Part shown: piece after piece, positions 17,946 to 26,492 of the stretch
Position numbering within the stretch: position 1 is the first letter of the stretch
Layout of the letters: each line of letters begins with the position of its first letter
Source of the DNA: a virus
IMG/VR virus record: IMGVR_UViG_3300007735_000652
Coordinates: 1-34,432 of that record
Length of the DNA stretch: 34,432 bases
Reading direction: 5' to 3' (one strand)
Notes under the pieces: model-generated
Databases searched by the model: none
Told to the model about the DNA's origin: nothing
Seen by the model: the letters and a program-made list of their open reading frames with translations, nothing else
Translations under genes and position numbers: made by a program

Positions 17946-20825
17946 CTATGTTCCAGCATACAGAGAATCATAACTTGAATCTGATGACCCCCCAGTTATA
18001 CCACCAAATCCACCGCCTCCAATTGGCATCGGTATTGGTAATGGAACCATTTGAGATTGTGGTATTACAACCTCAATAACTTCTTCTGCACCATCTTCAT
18101 AATCAGCATAAGATTGAAGAATGCTCATTAATTCGGGTTTAGTTTTTGCCGAGTTGAGATACTCTAAAAGATTTGGTGCAAGAGAGTCCAATCCTCTGGT
18201 AGTATCAGCATCAAAAATAAATTCCGGTCCCTTTTCACCAATCAGTGCTCTGGTTGGTTTTGCTACTCTACCACCTTTTGCAAGTTTTACATTTGATCCT
18301 CCTAAAAATTCCTTTAAAGCATCCCTGACTTTTGCGGATCCAGCATATTCTGTTTGTCCAATTGCACCAGAACCTCCCCACTGTGCTCCAGGAACATCAA
18401 ATGCTCTACCCACATAATGAAGAGAACCCGTATTATGACCATCACTAACATTAAGTTCATTAACTTGAAATCCTTTAGACTTAAAGAAATTAAATGCTCT
18501 TTGAGTTGTTGCTCTATCCTTAAATGCCAAGTGATCGTGATAGTTCTTAATTGTTCCGTGCCCATCTCTATCAAACGTTCCAAAAGGAGTCTTAGGATCT
18601 CCGGTTATATATTGCGATAGAGATCCACCAACTCCTCCCTTATCCATTGCACCTCCACCACCAGCAGTATATGTTCCCATTTCACCTTTCTGTATGGCAG
18701 CAAAAATTCTTGATGATTGTTGCCAACGATCACGAAGATCACCCCAACCAATGTATTTGTATGATGCAGATTTTAATTCTGCTTCTGTTGATTTTGGATT
18801 TAAAAATATATCCAATAGTCCATACTGCTTCAATTCCTGTTTAATCCATTTAACTTGTTCGCCATTATTTGCCTTTTCTAAAGGTTTTCCAAGGAATTTC
18901 TCTGCAGTTGTAATTCTTTCACGATTCCAACTAATCAACCCTTTATTTGTTCCTGCCCCATCATTAAGAACCCATGGAGTTCTTTGACCTCTCCATCCAG
19001 ATTCTGTCTGAACATTTCCTGCAAGTATCGCAGCTGCCAGCGGAGGAAACCCTTCTCCCATAAACAGTCTGGCACCACCAATAGCATCATTAGCATTTCC
19101 ACCAGGACCAAGATTTTCATCCGATGTCTGCTCGTCTACGTCATTTTTCTTCTCAACTACGGGTGGTTCCAATCCCAATTGCTTTTGCAAATCATTAAAA
19201 ATATCATTCATCTTTGAAGAAATATTACTCTCTAATGACTTTGCAATCATATTTGTCATATCTTCACCACTACCAAACATCCCAACATCTACAGAACCAC
19301 CTTCGGCAAATGCACCTCCGGTTCTCATTATTTCAGAACTAAACGTTCTTTGGATCCAGGCATTTAATCCTGCTGCTGCATTTTGATAGTCTAAATCAGA
19401 TGGTTTTTGTCCGAGTTGTACCTTTGATTGAATTGCAAATAATCCACCAAATCCAGGAATTGAAGACGATTTATCATAAGAAGACTTCATATAACCAAGA
19501 GTATTTACTTTTTTACCCTTATCTCCAGGTTTTACTTCCGGAAATATTTTTTTAATTTTATCTTCACCACCAACAGAAGCACCAGGTTTCACTTTTGTTG
19601 GTTGAATCTTTACGGTTCTCTTAATTGTTCTTTTTACAGGACCACTTACAGGTTTTCCACCTCTTGTGATTGGACCACCAGTTGCAGCTTTTGCTGTTTT
19701 TTGTTGAGTTGGTTTTTTACCACCAAAGAAAATATCATAAAGTGCTCCACCAAGAACATCTCCAGCAACTCCGCCAATTATACTACCAATAAAATTTCCT
19801 GCAACAGGTACTACTGAACCAACAGCAGCACCAACAAATCCAAGAAGACCTGCACCGATTGCCTTAAATGCTGCCCTACCTGGATCTTCTCCAAGAGCGA
19901 CAGACAAACCAAAATCAATCAGTGCCCCAATAATAGGAAGTCGTTTTAGAAAAGGTTTTGTAAATCCAAGAACTGCCTTTGCTCCACCTTTACCTGCAAG
20001 ACCAACGAATGCTTTTCTTGTAAGGGTTTCAACTCCAGACCTTGCATACCTTCCACCCAGTTTATTAAGACCTTTTTTTCCAAATTTTTTAAGAGCAGCA
20101 TCTTTACCATATCTTTCGGCATATCTTCTAGCAACTCTAGGGTCAACTCTTCCTTTACCTTTACCAACTCTTAATTTTCTACCACCAGGATCATCTCCAC
20201 CACCAAATTCTGTAAGAGCCAGGGCAGCAATGATTGTCGCATCAATTACCTTATTAACGGCATCACCAAATCCATCAAACAATTTTACGACATTATCACC
20301 ACCAAAACTCTTTAAAAATCCACGAGTTGCATCATATGCTCTATATCCCCAATCAATAAAACTGGCAAGACCATTAAACAATCCCACTGCAAGATCTGTT
20401 CCGAAATCAATTGCAAAACCAATTTTTCCAACAATATCAGGAAGTTTATTAATATGAGGAAGTAATCTTACCGTAACATATCCAAGTAAGATCTTAAAAA
20501 AGAAACTGTTAATTTTGTCAATAAATCCAAGTTTAGGAAGTCCGGGAATTTTAGATTTCTTGTTTTCATCTGTTTCATTCGGTTTTTCTTCTAATTTTTT
20601 CTCTTTATCATCAAATTTTTTTTCTTCGGTTGATATTCTCTGCCTTTCAGTTTCCTTTTCACTTAAAAGAGTTGTGTTCTTAACAAGATCTCTAATCTTA
20701 ATGACACGATTGCGAATTACAATCAAATCCCTTTTTGGAATAATTGTTGGTTTTGATCTTGTTTTTTTCTCTGGTTCTGCGGAAGTTGATCCAGGAAGAA
20801 ATTTTTGAGGATTTATATTTGCCAT
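17946..20825 (-). CDS. Tape-measure-like tail protein with lysozyme and M15-like peptidase domains (959 aa)
   Basis: The N-terminus is charged (about 30-95, KKTRSK... and EKKFDDKEKKLEEK), followed by hydrophobic helices (about 100-200 and 290-370, with glycine-rich IIGGVAGDVLGGALYDIFFGG) typical of tape-measure proteins. Residues about 575-705 resemble the phage tail lysozyme family: MGEGFPPLAAAILAGNVQTE, with E near 607 as candidate catalytic acid, then NKGLISWNRER. Residues about 738-845 hold YHDHLAF and SLHYVGRAFDVPGAQWGGSG, where His and Asp resemble the metal-binding pattern of M15-type peptidases. The KGGRVAKPTRALIGEKGPEF element near the end is common in tape-measure proteins. It starts one base inside the stop of the 975-residue gene. 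A role in tail length or hub and in local cell-wall opening is inferred. Confidence 0.8.
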   Translation of the reverse strand: MANINPQKFLPGSTSAEPEKKTRSKPTIIPKRDLIVIRNRVIKIRDLVKNTTLLSEKETERQRISTEEKKFDDKEKKLEEKPNETDENKKSKIPGLPKLGFIDKINSFFFKILLGYVTVRLLPHINKLPDIVGKIGFAIDFGTDLAVGLFNGLASFIDWGYRAYDATRGFLKSFGGDNVVKLFDGFGDAVNKVIDATIIAALALTEFGGGDDPGGRKLRVGKGKGRVDPRVARRYAERYGKDAALKKFGKKGLNKLGGRYARSGVETLTRKAFVGLAGKGGAKAVLGFTKPFLKRLPIIGALIDFGLSVALGEDPGRAAFKAIGAGLLGFVGAAVGSVVPVAGNFIGSIIGGVAGDVLGGALYDIFFGGKKPTQQKTAKAATGGPITRGGKPVSGPVKRTIKRTVKIQPTKVKPGASVGGEDKIKKIFPEVKPGDKGKKVNTLGYMKSSYDKSSSIPGFGGLFAIQSKVQLGQKPSDLDYQNAAAGLNAWIQRTFSSEIMRTGGAFAEGGSVDVGMFGSGEDMTNMIAKSLESNISSKMNDIFNDLQKQLGLEPPVVEKKNDVDEQTSDENLGPGGNANDAIGGARLFMGEGFPPLAAAILAGNVQTESGWRGQRTPWVLNDGAGTNKGLISWNRERITTAEKFLGKPLEKANNGEQVKWIKQELKQYGLLDIFLNPKSTEAELKSASYKYIGWGDLRDRWQQSSRIFAAIQKGEMGTYTAGGGGAMDKGGVGGSLSQYITGDPKTPFGTFDRDGHGTIKNYHDHLAFKDRATTQRAFNFFKSKGFQVNELNVSDGHNTGSLHYVGRAFDVPGAQWGGSGAIGQTEYAGSAKVRDALKEFLGGSNVKLAKGGRVAKPTRALIGEKGPEFIFDADTTRGLDSLAPNLLEYLNSAKTKPELMSILQSYADYEDGAEEVIEVVIPQSQMVPLPIPMPIGGGGFGGITGGSSDSSYDSLYAGT

Positions 20826-23752
20826 TACTTAATACCCAATACCTTTGTAACTTGAGAGTGTCCAGAAGGATGAGATACACTAAATGATGGCACTTTAGGT
20901 GTTCCTCCACCAGAAGAAATATTTGGTTTGGTTTTAGTATTGGATGCAGTCACATAAACAACTTTTGTCTTTGATTTTGATGATACAGCAGGAATAGATT
21001 TCTTTAATTGTGATTGTCTGTTTGCAAGTGTTAATTGACTTGCACCTCTTGCTTTTAATGATGAAATAGATCCTGCAGATGCTTGTTGATATTTCTTTTG
21101 TTGCGATAGAGCATCAACATCCTTATAAGCACCAGGATTTATCATTCTTCCCATCATTTCAAGAGGGTTGGATGTTCCTTCTACTGGTTGAGGACCTCTC
21201 ACATATACAGGTTTTCCACCTCTCATTGACTTATAACCAATAAAAGGTCTTCCCCTATCGTCAGACATTATTTGAGTTTTAGGCATATCTTTAAAAGACT
21301 GGTCTTTTAATCCAAACCCACCTTTGATTGCACCACCTCGATTTAAATTTCTTTTATCTAATTCTTTTTGCAATAAACGCAACCTATCATCTCCAGCAGC
21401 AGAATTAATAAGATCACCACCAAATTGAGAGGAAATGGATTTTGTTATTTTCATTTCTTCCATTATTTCTTTTTTCAAATCTTTATCACTTAAATTGCCC
21501 ATACCAATACCCAATTTATTAGATACATTTCCAACTGCTTCTTGAATTTGTGGTCTAAACATTTCAACCAATGTCATAACTATAGTGCCCGCCAAACCAC
21601 CTTTACCAATACCCCTTCCACCAGGAACATTCATATTTGTTAGTGGGTTTGTTGCTAATGCTCCTCCACCTTGTCTTGCTAATGCTCCTCCACCAGTATA
21701 AGGGACGATTGCACTACTTGCAGGAATAGGTGCTCTTACTGCTCTCATAGCATTAGCACTTGACTGCCCAGCAGCGGGGAGCATTTTGGTAGGATTAATT
21801 CTTGTTACTTTTGGTTTTGGTCTTGGTGTTGAAGTTGGTTTTGGTTTTGAGGACCTTCTTAACATTTTCGAATCAACTCTATCACTCATCATCTTAGAAA
21901 ATTCTTTACCAACTCCAAAATGTTGCTGATAAATTCTTCTCAATCCTTTAAATGTTTGTTCATCTGCACCTTCACTAAATGTATTAATATGTCCTTGTTG
22001 TAATCGAAGATATTCTTTTCTACCCAATAAATCTTCAAGATCAGGAACTTTATTTCCAGCACTACTTACTATTCTTGCTGCTTCTTCGTTAGTTCTAACA
22101 CCTAAGAGATTTTTCAAAGTATGAGAAGATCCAGACATTTCAAATGTAGTTGCAGGTCTTAATTTAACCTGCCCACTCATATAATCACCAATATAACCAC
22201 CACCAGCAGCTTGAGGAATTCCTGTAACCATTTTTGGTTTATTGGTTCCACCACCAGCAGCATTCATTGCTTCCAATGTATCAACACCGTGCTTTCTCAC
22301 TGCCCCAGCAGACATTACAAATTCACCATCAGAAAGCATTGCGGGAATTTTATCAACTCCTTTTTGTCCAGATACTAACCCATTAAAGAAATTTCCAAAT
22401 CCACCAAAGTTAAATCCACCACCCATAAACTTTGGAATTTTAATAACTCCACCACCGACACGACCCTCTACTTTTGATGGTTCTTGCTTTTCATCATTAC
22501 CAATTCCACCAAAATTTTCAATACCACTGCTTAATGCCAGAGTAGAACCAACGGTAGCAGCAACTTGTAATCCTGCACCAAGTAATCTACCACGTTCTCC
22601 ACCAAGAAATTTTGCGGCACCTGCAGCTTTACCGACTCCTGCCTTTACTAAAAGTTGTGCAGCAAGAGCAGCAAGTTTAATTCCACCCTTAATGACAATA
22701 TTAGATATTGCACCAACAAATTTACCAAGACCTGTTCCAAATCTCAAATATAGTGCTAAAAGAGCAGGCCATTGATCACCAAGAAATCGTAAAATACTAT
22801 CAAATTTATTTTTATTTGCAGGATCTGCAAGCCAATCAATAAGTTTGATGAGTGCTCTTCCAAAGAACACTATGGTTATGAAATCAATAATTTTTTTTAA
22901 GATTGATTTAACTGGTGCAAGAATTTTTTCGGCAATTTTCATTACCTTTCCAAAACCTTTCTCCAATTCAGACTCTTTTTTTGCCCTTTTTCTATTCTCT
23001 GCGGATCTTCTATCTAAATCTGATTTCTTTTTTGCATCCTTATTTTGCTGCGTTAAGTATCCAATAGTTTCTTTTAGAGCATCTTTAATTTCATCAATTT
23101 GATTAATCTTTTTGACACTCTCCATCGCAGGAGAAAGCATCAGAGGTGATGACTTGACTTCCTGTGATAATTTTTGAATATTTAATCCTACCGCTGTTCC
23201 TTTCTTAAAACTTTCTGCCGTAATTTTACTAACTTTAAATCTACCTTTACCTTTCCTTTTCTTTACTCGTTTAAATTCATCTTGAATTAATATCTCCTCT
23301 TCACGAGGAATTTTACTTTTACCTGTACTAATTAAAACAGATTGTTCCTTTAAAAGAGAGATATAAGTATCATAATCAATATCAAAGACATCATCAAGTC
23401 CAATTATCCTGAGAATTCTCTCATCTATTTTTTCATTAACAAGATCTTCACCACTTTTCCCAACAGGAACCAATGCCTCACCTTTTTGAGGTCCTTTTGT
23501 TGCAGTTGCGGTTACTTTTTTTCTTTCAACTGGAGATTCTTCATTTTCTTCAATAAATGAAGTTGCCATTTCGGAAAGATCATTCGTCTTTCCCATAAAA
23601 ATATCAATATCAATTTTACTCTGCTCGTCTTTACTCAAAGACTTATAATAACTAGAAATTAGTAAAATTTGTTCGTCAAAAAGTTTAGATGTGACATCCT
23701 TACCGAGTTTAAACTCGTATGCCTTACGCAATCTTTCAGAACGATTAGCCAT
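20825..23752 (-). CDS. Tape-measure-like tail protein (975 aa)
   Basis: The N-terminal 270 residues are charged and helical (many Lys/Glu runs such as AENRKRAKKESELEKGFGKV). Next come hydrophobic helical segments (about 285-400, IIDFITIVFFGRALIKLIDW and Ala/Gly-rich KLAALAAQLLVKAGVGKAAG). A GVDKIPAMLSDGEFVMSAGA motif near residue 470 is a hallmark of phage tape-measure and related tail proteins (VDxxPAxLxxGEFV). Much of the remainder is Gly/Lys/Pro-rich and probably flexible. It lies directly after gp51, sharing eight bases, and before the 959-residue protein with similar features, so the pair probably occupies the place of T4 gp29/gp28 between the hub genes. Which of the two sets tail length is not decidable here. 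Confidence 0.75.
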   Translation of the reverse strand: MANRSERLRKAYEFKLGKDVTSKLFDEQILLISSYYKSLSKDEQSKIDIDIFMGKTNDLSEMATSFIEENEESPVERKKVTATATKGPQKGEALVPVGKSGEDLVNEKIDERILRIIGLDDVFDIDYDTYISLLKEQSVLISTGKSKIPREEEILIQDEFKRVKKRKGKGRFKVSKITAESFKKGTAVGLNIQKLSQEVKSSPLMLSPAMESVKKINQIDEIKDALKETIGYLTQQNKDAKKKSDLDRRSAENRKRAKKESELEKGFGKVMKIAEKILAPVKSILKKIIDFITIVFFGRALIKLIDWLADPANKNKFDSILRFLGDQWPALLALYLRFGTGLGKFVGAISNIVIKGGIKLAALAAQLLVKAGVGKAAGAAKFLGGERGRLLGAGLQVAATVGSTLALSSGIENFGGIGNDEKQEPSKVEGRVGGGVIKIPKFMGGGFNFGGFGNFFNGLVSGQKGVDKIPAMLSDGEFVMSAGAVRKHGVDTLEAMNAAGGGTNKPKMVTGIPQAAGGGYIGDYMSGQVKLRPATTFEMSGSSHTLKNLLGVRTNEEAARIVSSAGNKVPDLEDLLGRKEYLRLQQGHINTFSEGADEQTFKGLRRIYQQHFGVGKEFSKMMSDRVDSKMLRRSSKPKPTSTPRPKPKVTRINPTKMLPAAGQSSANAMRAVRAPIPASSAIVPYTGGGALARQGGGALATNPLTNMNVPGGRGIGKGGLAGTIVMTLVEMFRPQIQEAVGNVSNKLGIGMGNLSDKDLKKEIMEEMKITKSISSQFGGDLINSAAGDDRLRLLQKELDKRNLNRGGAIKGGFGLKDQSFKDMPKTQIMSDDRGRPFIGYKSMRGGKPVYVRGPQPVEGTSNPLEMMGRMINPGAYKDVDALSQQKKYQQASAGSISSLKARGASQLTLANRQSQLKKSIPAVSSKSKTKVVYVTASNTKTKPNISSGGGTPKVPSFSVSHPSGHSQVTKVLGIK

Positions 23753-23918
23753 TTTTTTGTTGTTTGAGTTTTTCTTCTTCTAAATGTTGTTTTAATAATT
23801 CAACATAAATGTCTCTTTCCCAAGGTATCATTGCTTCAATCTCCCACAAGGACCATCGGTGATACTGCATCAAGGCAAAATTAAGACGGAAATAATTTTC
23901 CAGATCCATATGGATCAT
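23745..23918 (-). CDS. gp51: Baseplate hub assembly protein, gp51-like (57 aa)
   Basis: A short frame starts at ATG 23918 (MIHMDLENYF...) or at the in-frame ATG at 23909, which would give MDLENYFRLNFALMQYH. It ends with TAA at 23745, eight bases inside the next gene. The 57-residue product is helical and aromatic-rich (LNFALMQYHRWSLWEIEAMI, PWERDIYVELL) with a Glu/Lys/Gln tail. Small proteins with this MDLENYF...PWER.IY pattern follow gp26 in marine T4-like phages and are, from memory, labelled gp51 baseplate hub assembly catalyst. The start lies two bases after the gp26 stop, so the trio gp26-gp51-tape measure is tightly coupled. Existence is near certain from coding overlap and motif; the biochemical role is by analogy. 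Confidence 0.8.
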   Translation of the reverse strand: MIHMDLENYFRLNFALMQYHRWSLWEIEAMIPWERDIYVELLKQHLEEEKLKQQKNG

Positions 23919-23920
23919 CA

Positions 23921-24640
23921 CTATGCGAAAAAAGACGATAACCCTTCTAGAATAACTTCACTTTCCACTTCTGTTTTTGGATTAGTAACTTGAATCGTGT
24001 GAGAAAGTTTTGGCATAGTTTCAAAGAAGGTTTCAATTTCTTTGAATTGTGCCGAATTCAGATGATCAAGAAATTCCACCATATCTTTCTTTGTAACATC
24101 ACCGGAAGACCACACCTCTTCTTCTGTATAAATTTTGTCAATGCAGGGTATAATAAAATCAAATGACGTTTCCATCACATTATTTTTCTTAAAGTCAAAG
24201 TTATTCTTAATGAACTGATCCAAAGATGGGTACTTCATTTCCATCATAATTGAATCATCAATTTTAATCTTATTTGTATGATTTTCGTTTTTCTGAACCT
24301 TAATAGCATCCAAATCAATTTTCACTGTAACAGTTGTTTCTTCATCATCAGGACAAATGATATTTACTTCAATCTCTTCTCCAACTGATTTTGCGCGAAT
24401 ATTGAGAAAGAGATATTCAATATCAAAAGTGGGAAGAGTTTCTACCTTGATATTTTTTGTGAAAATACAACTTTTAATAACTGTTTTGATAGCAGTAGTA
24501 ATTTGCTTCGTGTCTTCACTTTCTAAAGCAATTAGCAATATTTTTTCTTCTTTAACAAGAAATGGTCTATATTGAATCGTTTCACCAGTTGAAGGCAACT
24601 CAAGTTCGTAAATCGGTGTCGCGGGTTTTGGTAAAGGCAT
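23921..24640 (-). CDS. gp26: Baseplate hub assembly protein, gp26-like
   Basis: A 239-residue soluble protein. The N-terminal half contains IQYRPFLVKEEKILLIALES, then TTAIKTVIKSCIF and LPTFDIEYLFLNIRAKSVGE, the conserved core of T4-type gp26 proteins. The C-terminal half is helical with acidic segments. T4 gp26 (208 aa) is required to assemble the baseplate hub. A GATAAATA late promoter sits 27 bases upstream and an AGGA ribosome-binding site precedes the ATG. The gene is followed two bases later by gp51, as in T4 order 26-51. Confidence 0.85.
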   Translation of the reverse strand: MPLPKPATPIYELELPSTGETIQYRPFLVKEEKILLIALESEDTKQITTAIKTVIKSCIFTKNIKVETLPTFDIEYLFLNIRAKSVGEEIEVNIICPDDEETTVTVKIDLDAIKVQKNENHTNKIKIDDSIMMEMKYPSLDQFIKNNFDFKKNNVMETSFDFIIPCIDKIYTEEEVWSSGDVTKKDMVEFLDHLNSAQFKEIETFFETMPKLSHTIQVTNPKTEVESEVILEGLSSFFA

Positions 24641-24666
24641 AATGTCCTATAAATTTCAGGTGTGAT

Positions 24667-24674
24667 TATTTATC
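24667..24674 (-). promoter_or_regulatory. T4-type late promoter (GATAAATA) in a short palindrome
   Basis: The minus strand reads GTGATAAATAATCAC, an imperfect palindrome containing GATAAATA, overlapping the stop codon of the gp54-like gene and 27 bases upstream of gp26. Confidence 0.6.
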
Positions 24675-25479
24675 ACATATCCACAACAGATCCTCCACGA
24701 GCACTTAAAGGACCGGGAAGAAATTGTGTTGGTGTTGGTATAGTAGAATCGGTTCCAAAATTATTACCAAATTGTGGATTTGCATATGCACTTGTATTAG
24801 AAGGATTTAATGATTTTGATGGAGAAAGTTGATTTTTAAGCACATATCTTGTGTAGGTGAAGGATACTGTACATTTTAATACTGATGAAGATTCGTATGA
24901 AACTGGCATAGATGTAATACTGATAGGATATGCCTGTATAAATCGGTATTGTAAATATTTACCAATATAATCTCTTTCAAATTTATTAATATAAATTGCA
25001 TCTGTTCTATAATCTTCAGGATAATGCATCCGATAGTAATATCCAAACTTTGTTATGGATTCTTCTGGACGTGTTTGAATACCACCGGTAGATTCTTTAG
25101 CATACTCTTCATTGGCAACATATGCCATCCAATTTTCAAAGAAATGAATAATTGAATAATCGTGATCGACATAAAAAGTAAAATCTGCTCGATCATCATA
25201 TTGTCTACGATATGCGTGTCTTTCCGTAACACCCGTAAAATCATCGTTTATATCATATGTTGCCAATGCTGATCCAGGAAGAGATGCGTCACAACACATT
25301 AATGATATAAATTCAGCATCATACGATTTACCCAGACCAGCCTTTGAACGCTCATCCACCCACCTTCTCACTTGATTTGGTGGATTAAACCAACACTGAT
25401 AATGAGAAGTCAGTGCCGGATTGAGAATAGAATCTTTTATTTGAGCAACTTTCTTCTTCTCTGGTTTAGGTGATGGCAT
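24673..25479 (-). CDS. gp54: Tail-tube-fold protein, gp54-like baseplate-tail tube initiator
   Basis: A 268-residue protein. Residues about 55-215 follow the pattern of the T4 gp19 tail-tube fold: SLMCCDASLPGSALATYDIN, then RQYDDRADFTFYVDHD, HFFENWMAYV, HYPEDYRTDAIYINKF, and AYPISITSMPVSYESSSVL ending CTVSFTYTRYVL. In T4, gp54 and gp48 share this fold and start the tail tube on the baseplate. The N-terminus is Pro/Lys-rich and the last 50 residues are Pro/Ser/Asn-rich and probably disordered. It is transcribed divergently from gp4 and heads the minus-strand hub cluster. The alternative is a tube protein gp19 proper, but gp19 is shorter and normally lies beside the sheath gene, which is absent here. 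Confidence 0.65.
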   Translation of the reverse strand: MPSPKPEKKKVAQIKDSILNPALTSHYQCWFNPPNQVRRWVDERSKAGLGKSYDAEFISLMCCDASLPGSALATYDINDDFTGVTERHAYRRQYDDRADFTFYVDHDYSIIHFFENWMAYVANEEYAKESTGGIQTRPEESITKFGYYYRMHYPEDYRTDAIYINKFERDYIGKYLQYRFIQAYPISITSMPVSYESSSVLKCTVSFTYTRYVLKNQLSPSKSLNPSNTSAYANPQFGNNFGTDSTIPTPTQFLPGPLSARGGSVVDM

Positions 25480-25488
25480 CTAAATAAA
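25479..25488 (+). promoter_or_regulatory. Possible plus-strand late promoter (TCTAAATAAA)
   Basis: In the 49-base AT-rich divergent gap between the gp54-like gene and gp4, TCTAAATAAA lies about 40 bases before the gp4 start. It resembles the late consensus weakly; the same TCTAAATAAA string recurs before gp48. No convincing late motif is visible here for the minus strand. Confidence 0.3.
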
Positions 25489-25528
25489 CTTGACATTATA
25501 TATTATGTATTAGACATAAGAACAAAAG

Positions 25529-25975
25529 ATGCCTAAAGATTCAAAATATAATCAGGGCAAATTTCATCCACAAAATCCTCAAAAATATAAGGGAAATATA
25601 AATAATATCATTTACAGAAGTTCTTGGGAATTGAAGTTTATGCAGTGGTGTGATAGGAATGAGAATATTTTAGAATATGGTTCGGAAGAATTTTGGATTC
25701 CCTATGTTTCTCCTGTTGATAATCGTGTTCATAGATACTTTCCAGATTTTATCATTAAAGTTAAAGAAAGTGACGAAAAAATTAAGAATTATGTGATAGA
25801 AGTAAAACCAAAGAGACAAACAGTACCACCAAAACAAAAATCAAGAGTGACTAAATCATATCTCTTTGAAGCACAGACTTATGCAGTAAATCAGGCAAAG
25901 TGGAATGCTGCAAATGAATGGTGTAAAGATCGTAAATTGGAGTTTAAGGTGATCACCGAGAAAGAACTTTTTTAG
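25529..25975 (+). CDS. gp4: Head completion protein gp4 (PD-(D/E)XK nuclease fold)
   Basis: A 148-residue protein closely following T4 gp4 (also called gp50/65): KFHPQNPQKYKG, IIYRSSWELKFMQWCDRN, WIPYVSPVDNRVHRYFPDF and KNYVIEVKPKRQTVPP. Asp73 (PDF) and Glu91/Lys93 (EVK) fit the active-site arrangement of a PD-(D/E)XK nuclease fold, which this family is known to have. In T4 the protein is needed to finish the filled head before tail attachment; length (148) matches T4 (150). It is the first gene of a plus-strand group reading against the rest of the window, divergent from the gp54-like gene across a 49-base gap. Confidence 0.92.
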   Translation: MPKDSKYNQGKFHPQNPQKYKGNINNIIYRSSWELKFMQWCDRNENILEYGSEEFWIPYVSPVDNRVHRYFPDFIIKVKESDEKIKNYVIEVKPKRQTVPPKQKSRVTKSYLFEAQTYAVNQAKWNAANEWCKDRKLEFKVITEKELF

Positions 25976-26020
25976 ATACTATACCCTTAAACAATGTGGA
26001 AAATTCATTAGGATAGAATA

Positions 26021-26419
26021 ATGGCACAAAATAAGGGGTTTGGTCAATATGTAGGTACTAATTCCACAGCAAGAGTCAAAGAACTGAAGAAAAGAATTAG
26101 AAAGGAGGGAAGTAAGGATCCGGAAGACCTAATGCTTGTGATTATGGATGTTTTTAAGGAAGAAGTTTTATATCCAGAACCAGGAAAGTTTTATACTTTT
26201 CTTTATATCGCAAAAACACCAAAAATCGAATATGACCAACACCCACTAATTGCCTGTACTTCTATAGAAAAATGGGGATTTAGAGGAATCAATTTTCATT
26301 GGAGAAAGGCAAGACAATATACTTGGCCTCAAGTAGTGGGAAAATTTCACGTTGTCGAATATAATGAACTTGATGAACTACTTGCTATACCTTATGCAAA
26401 ATTTATTCTAAATAAATAA
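26021..26419 (+). CDS. Conserved-looking phage protein of unknown function (132 aa)
   Basis: A basic N-terminus (ARVKELKKRIRKEGSKD) is followed by a mixed alpha/beta region with the distinctive stretch YPEPGKFYTFLYIAKTPKIE, DQHPLIACTSIEKWGFRGIN, then FHWRKARQYTWPQVVGKFHV. The WGFRGxNFHW pattern is familiar to me from marine T4-like phages in this position, but I know no assigned function. It has no membrane segment or signal peptide and no catalytic signature. It lies 45 bases after gp4 and 73 before gp48, so a role in head-tail or baseplate assembly is a guess from its neighbours. An ATTAGGATAG ribosome site precedes the ATG. Confidence 0.75.
   Translation: MAQNKGFGQYVGTNSTARVKELKKRIRKEGSKDPEDLMLVIMDVFKEEVLYPEPGKFYTFLYIAKTPKIEYDQHPLIACTSIEKWGFRGINFHWRKARQYTWPQVVGKFHVVEYNELDELLAIPYAKFILNK
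26408..26418 (+). promoter_or_regulatory. Possible plus-strand late promoter (CTAAATAAATA)
   Basis: CTAAATAAATA contains AATAAATA at 26411-26418, one base from the late consensus. It overlaps the stop codon of the 132-residue gene and lies about 75 bases before gp48, further than most late promoters here. Confidence 0.35.
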
Positions 26420-26492
26420 AAACCCTTATGTCAATGTTTAAAGAAAAACAGACATATATTTCAAGTGTCTTTATTGATGTGGAGGTATTCTG

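Noticed and set aside
22242-22775. 177-codon open frame on the plus strand inside the 975-aa gene
   Set aside because: Its proline-rich product is the mirror of Gly-rich codons on the other strand; no promoter, ribosome site or family resemblance.
25490-25520. TTGACA in the divergent gap between the gp54-like gene and gp4
   Set aside because: No -10-like hexamer occurs 15-19 bases downstream, so the match is probably chance in an AT-rich spacer.
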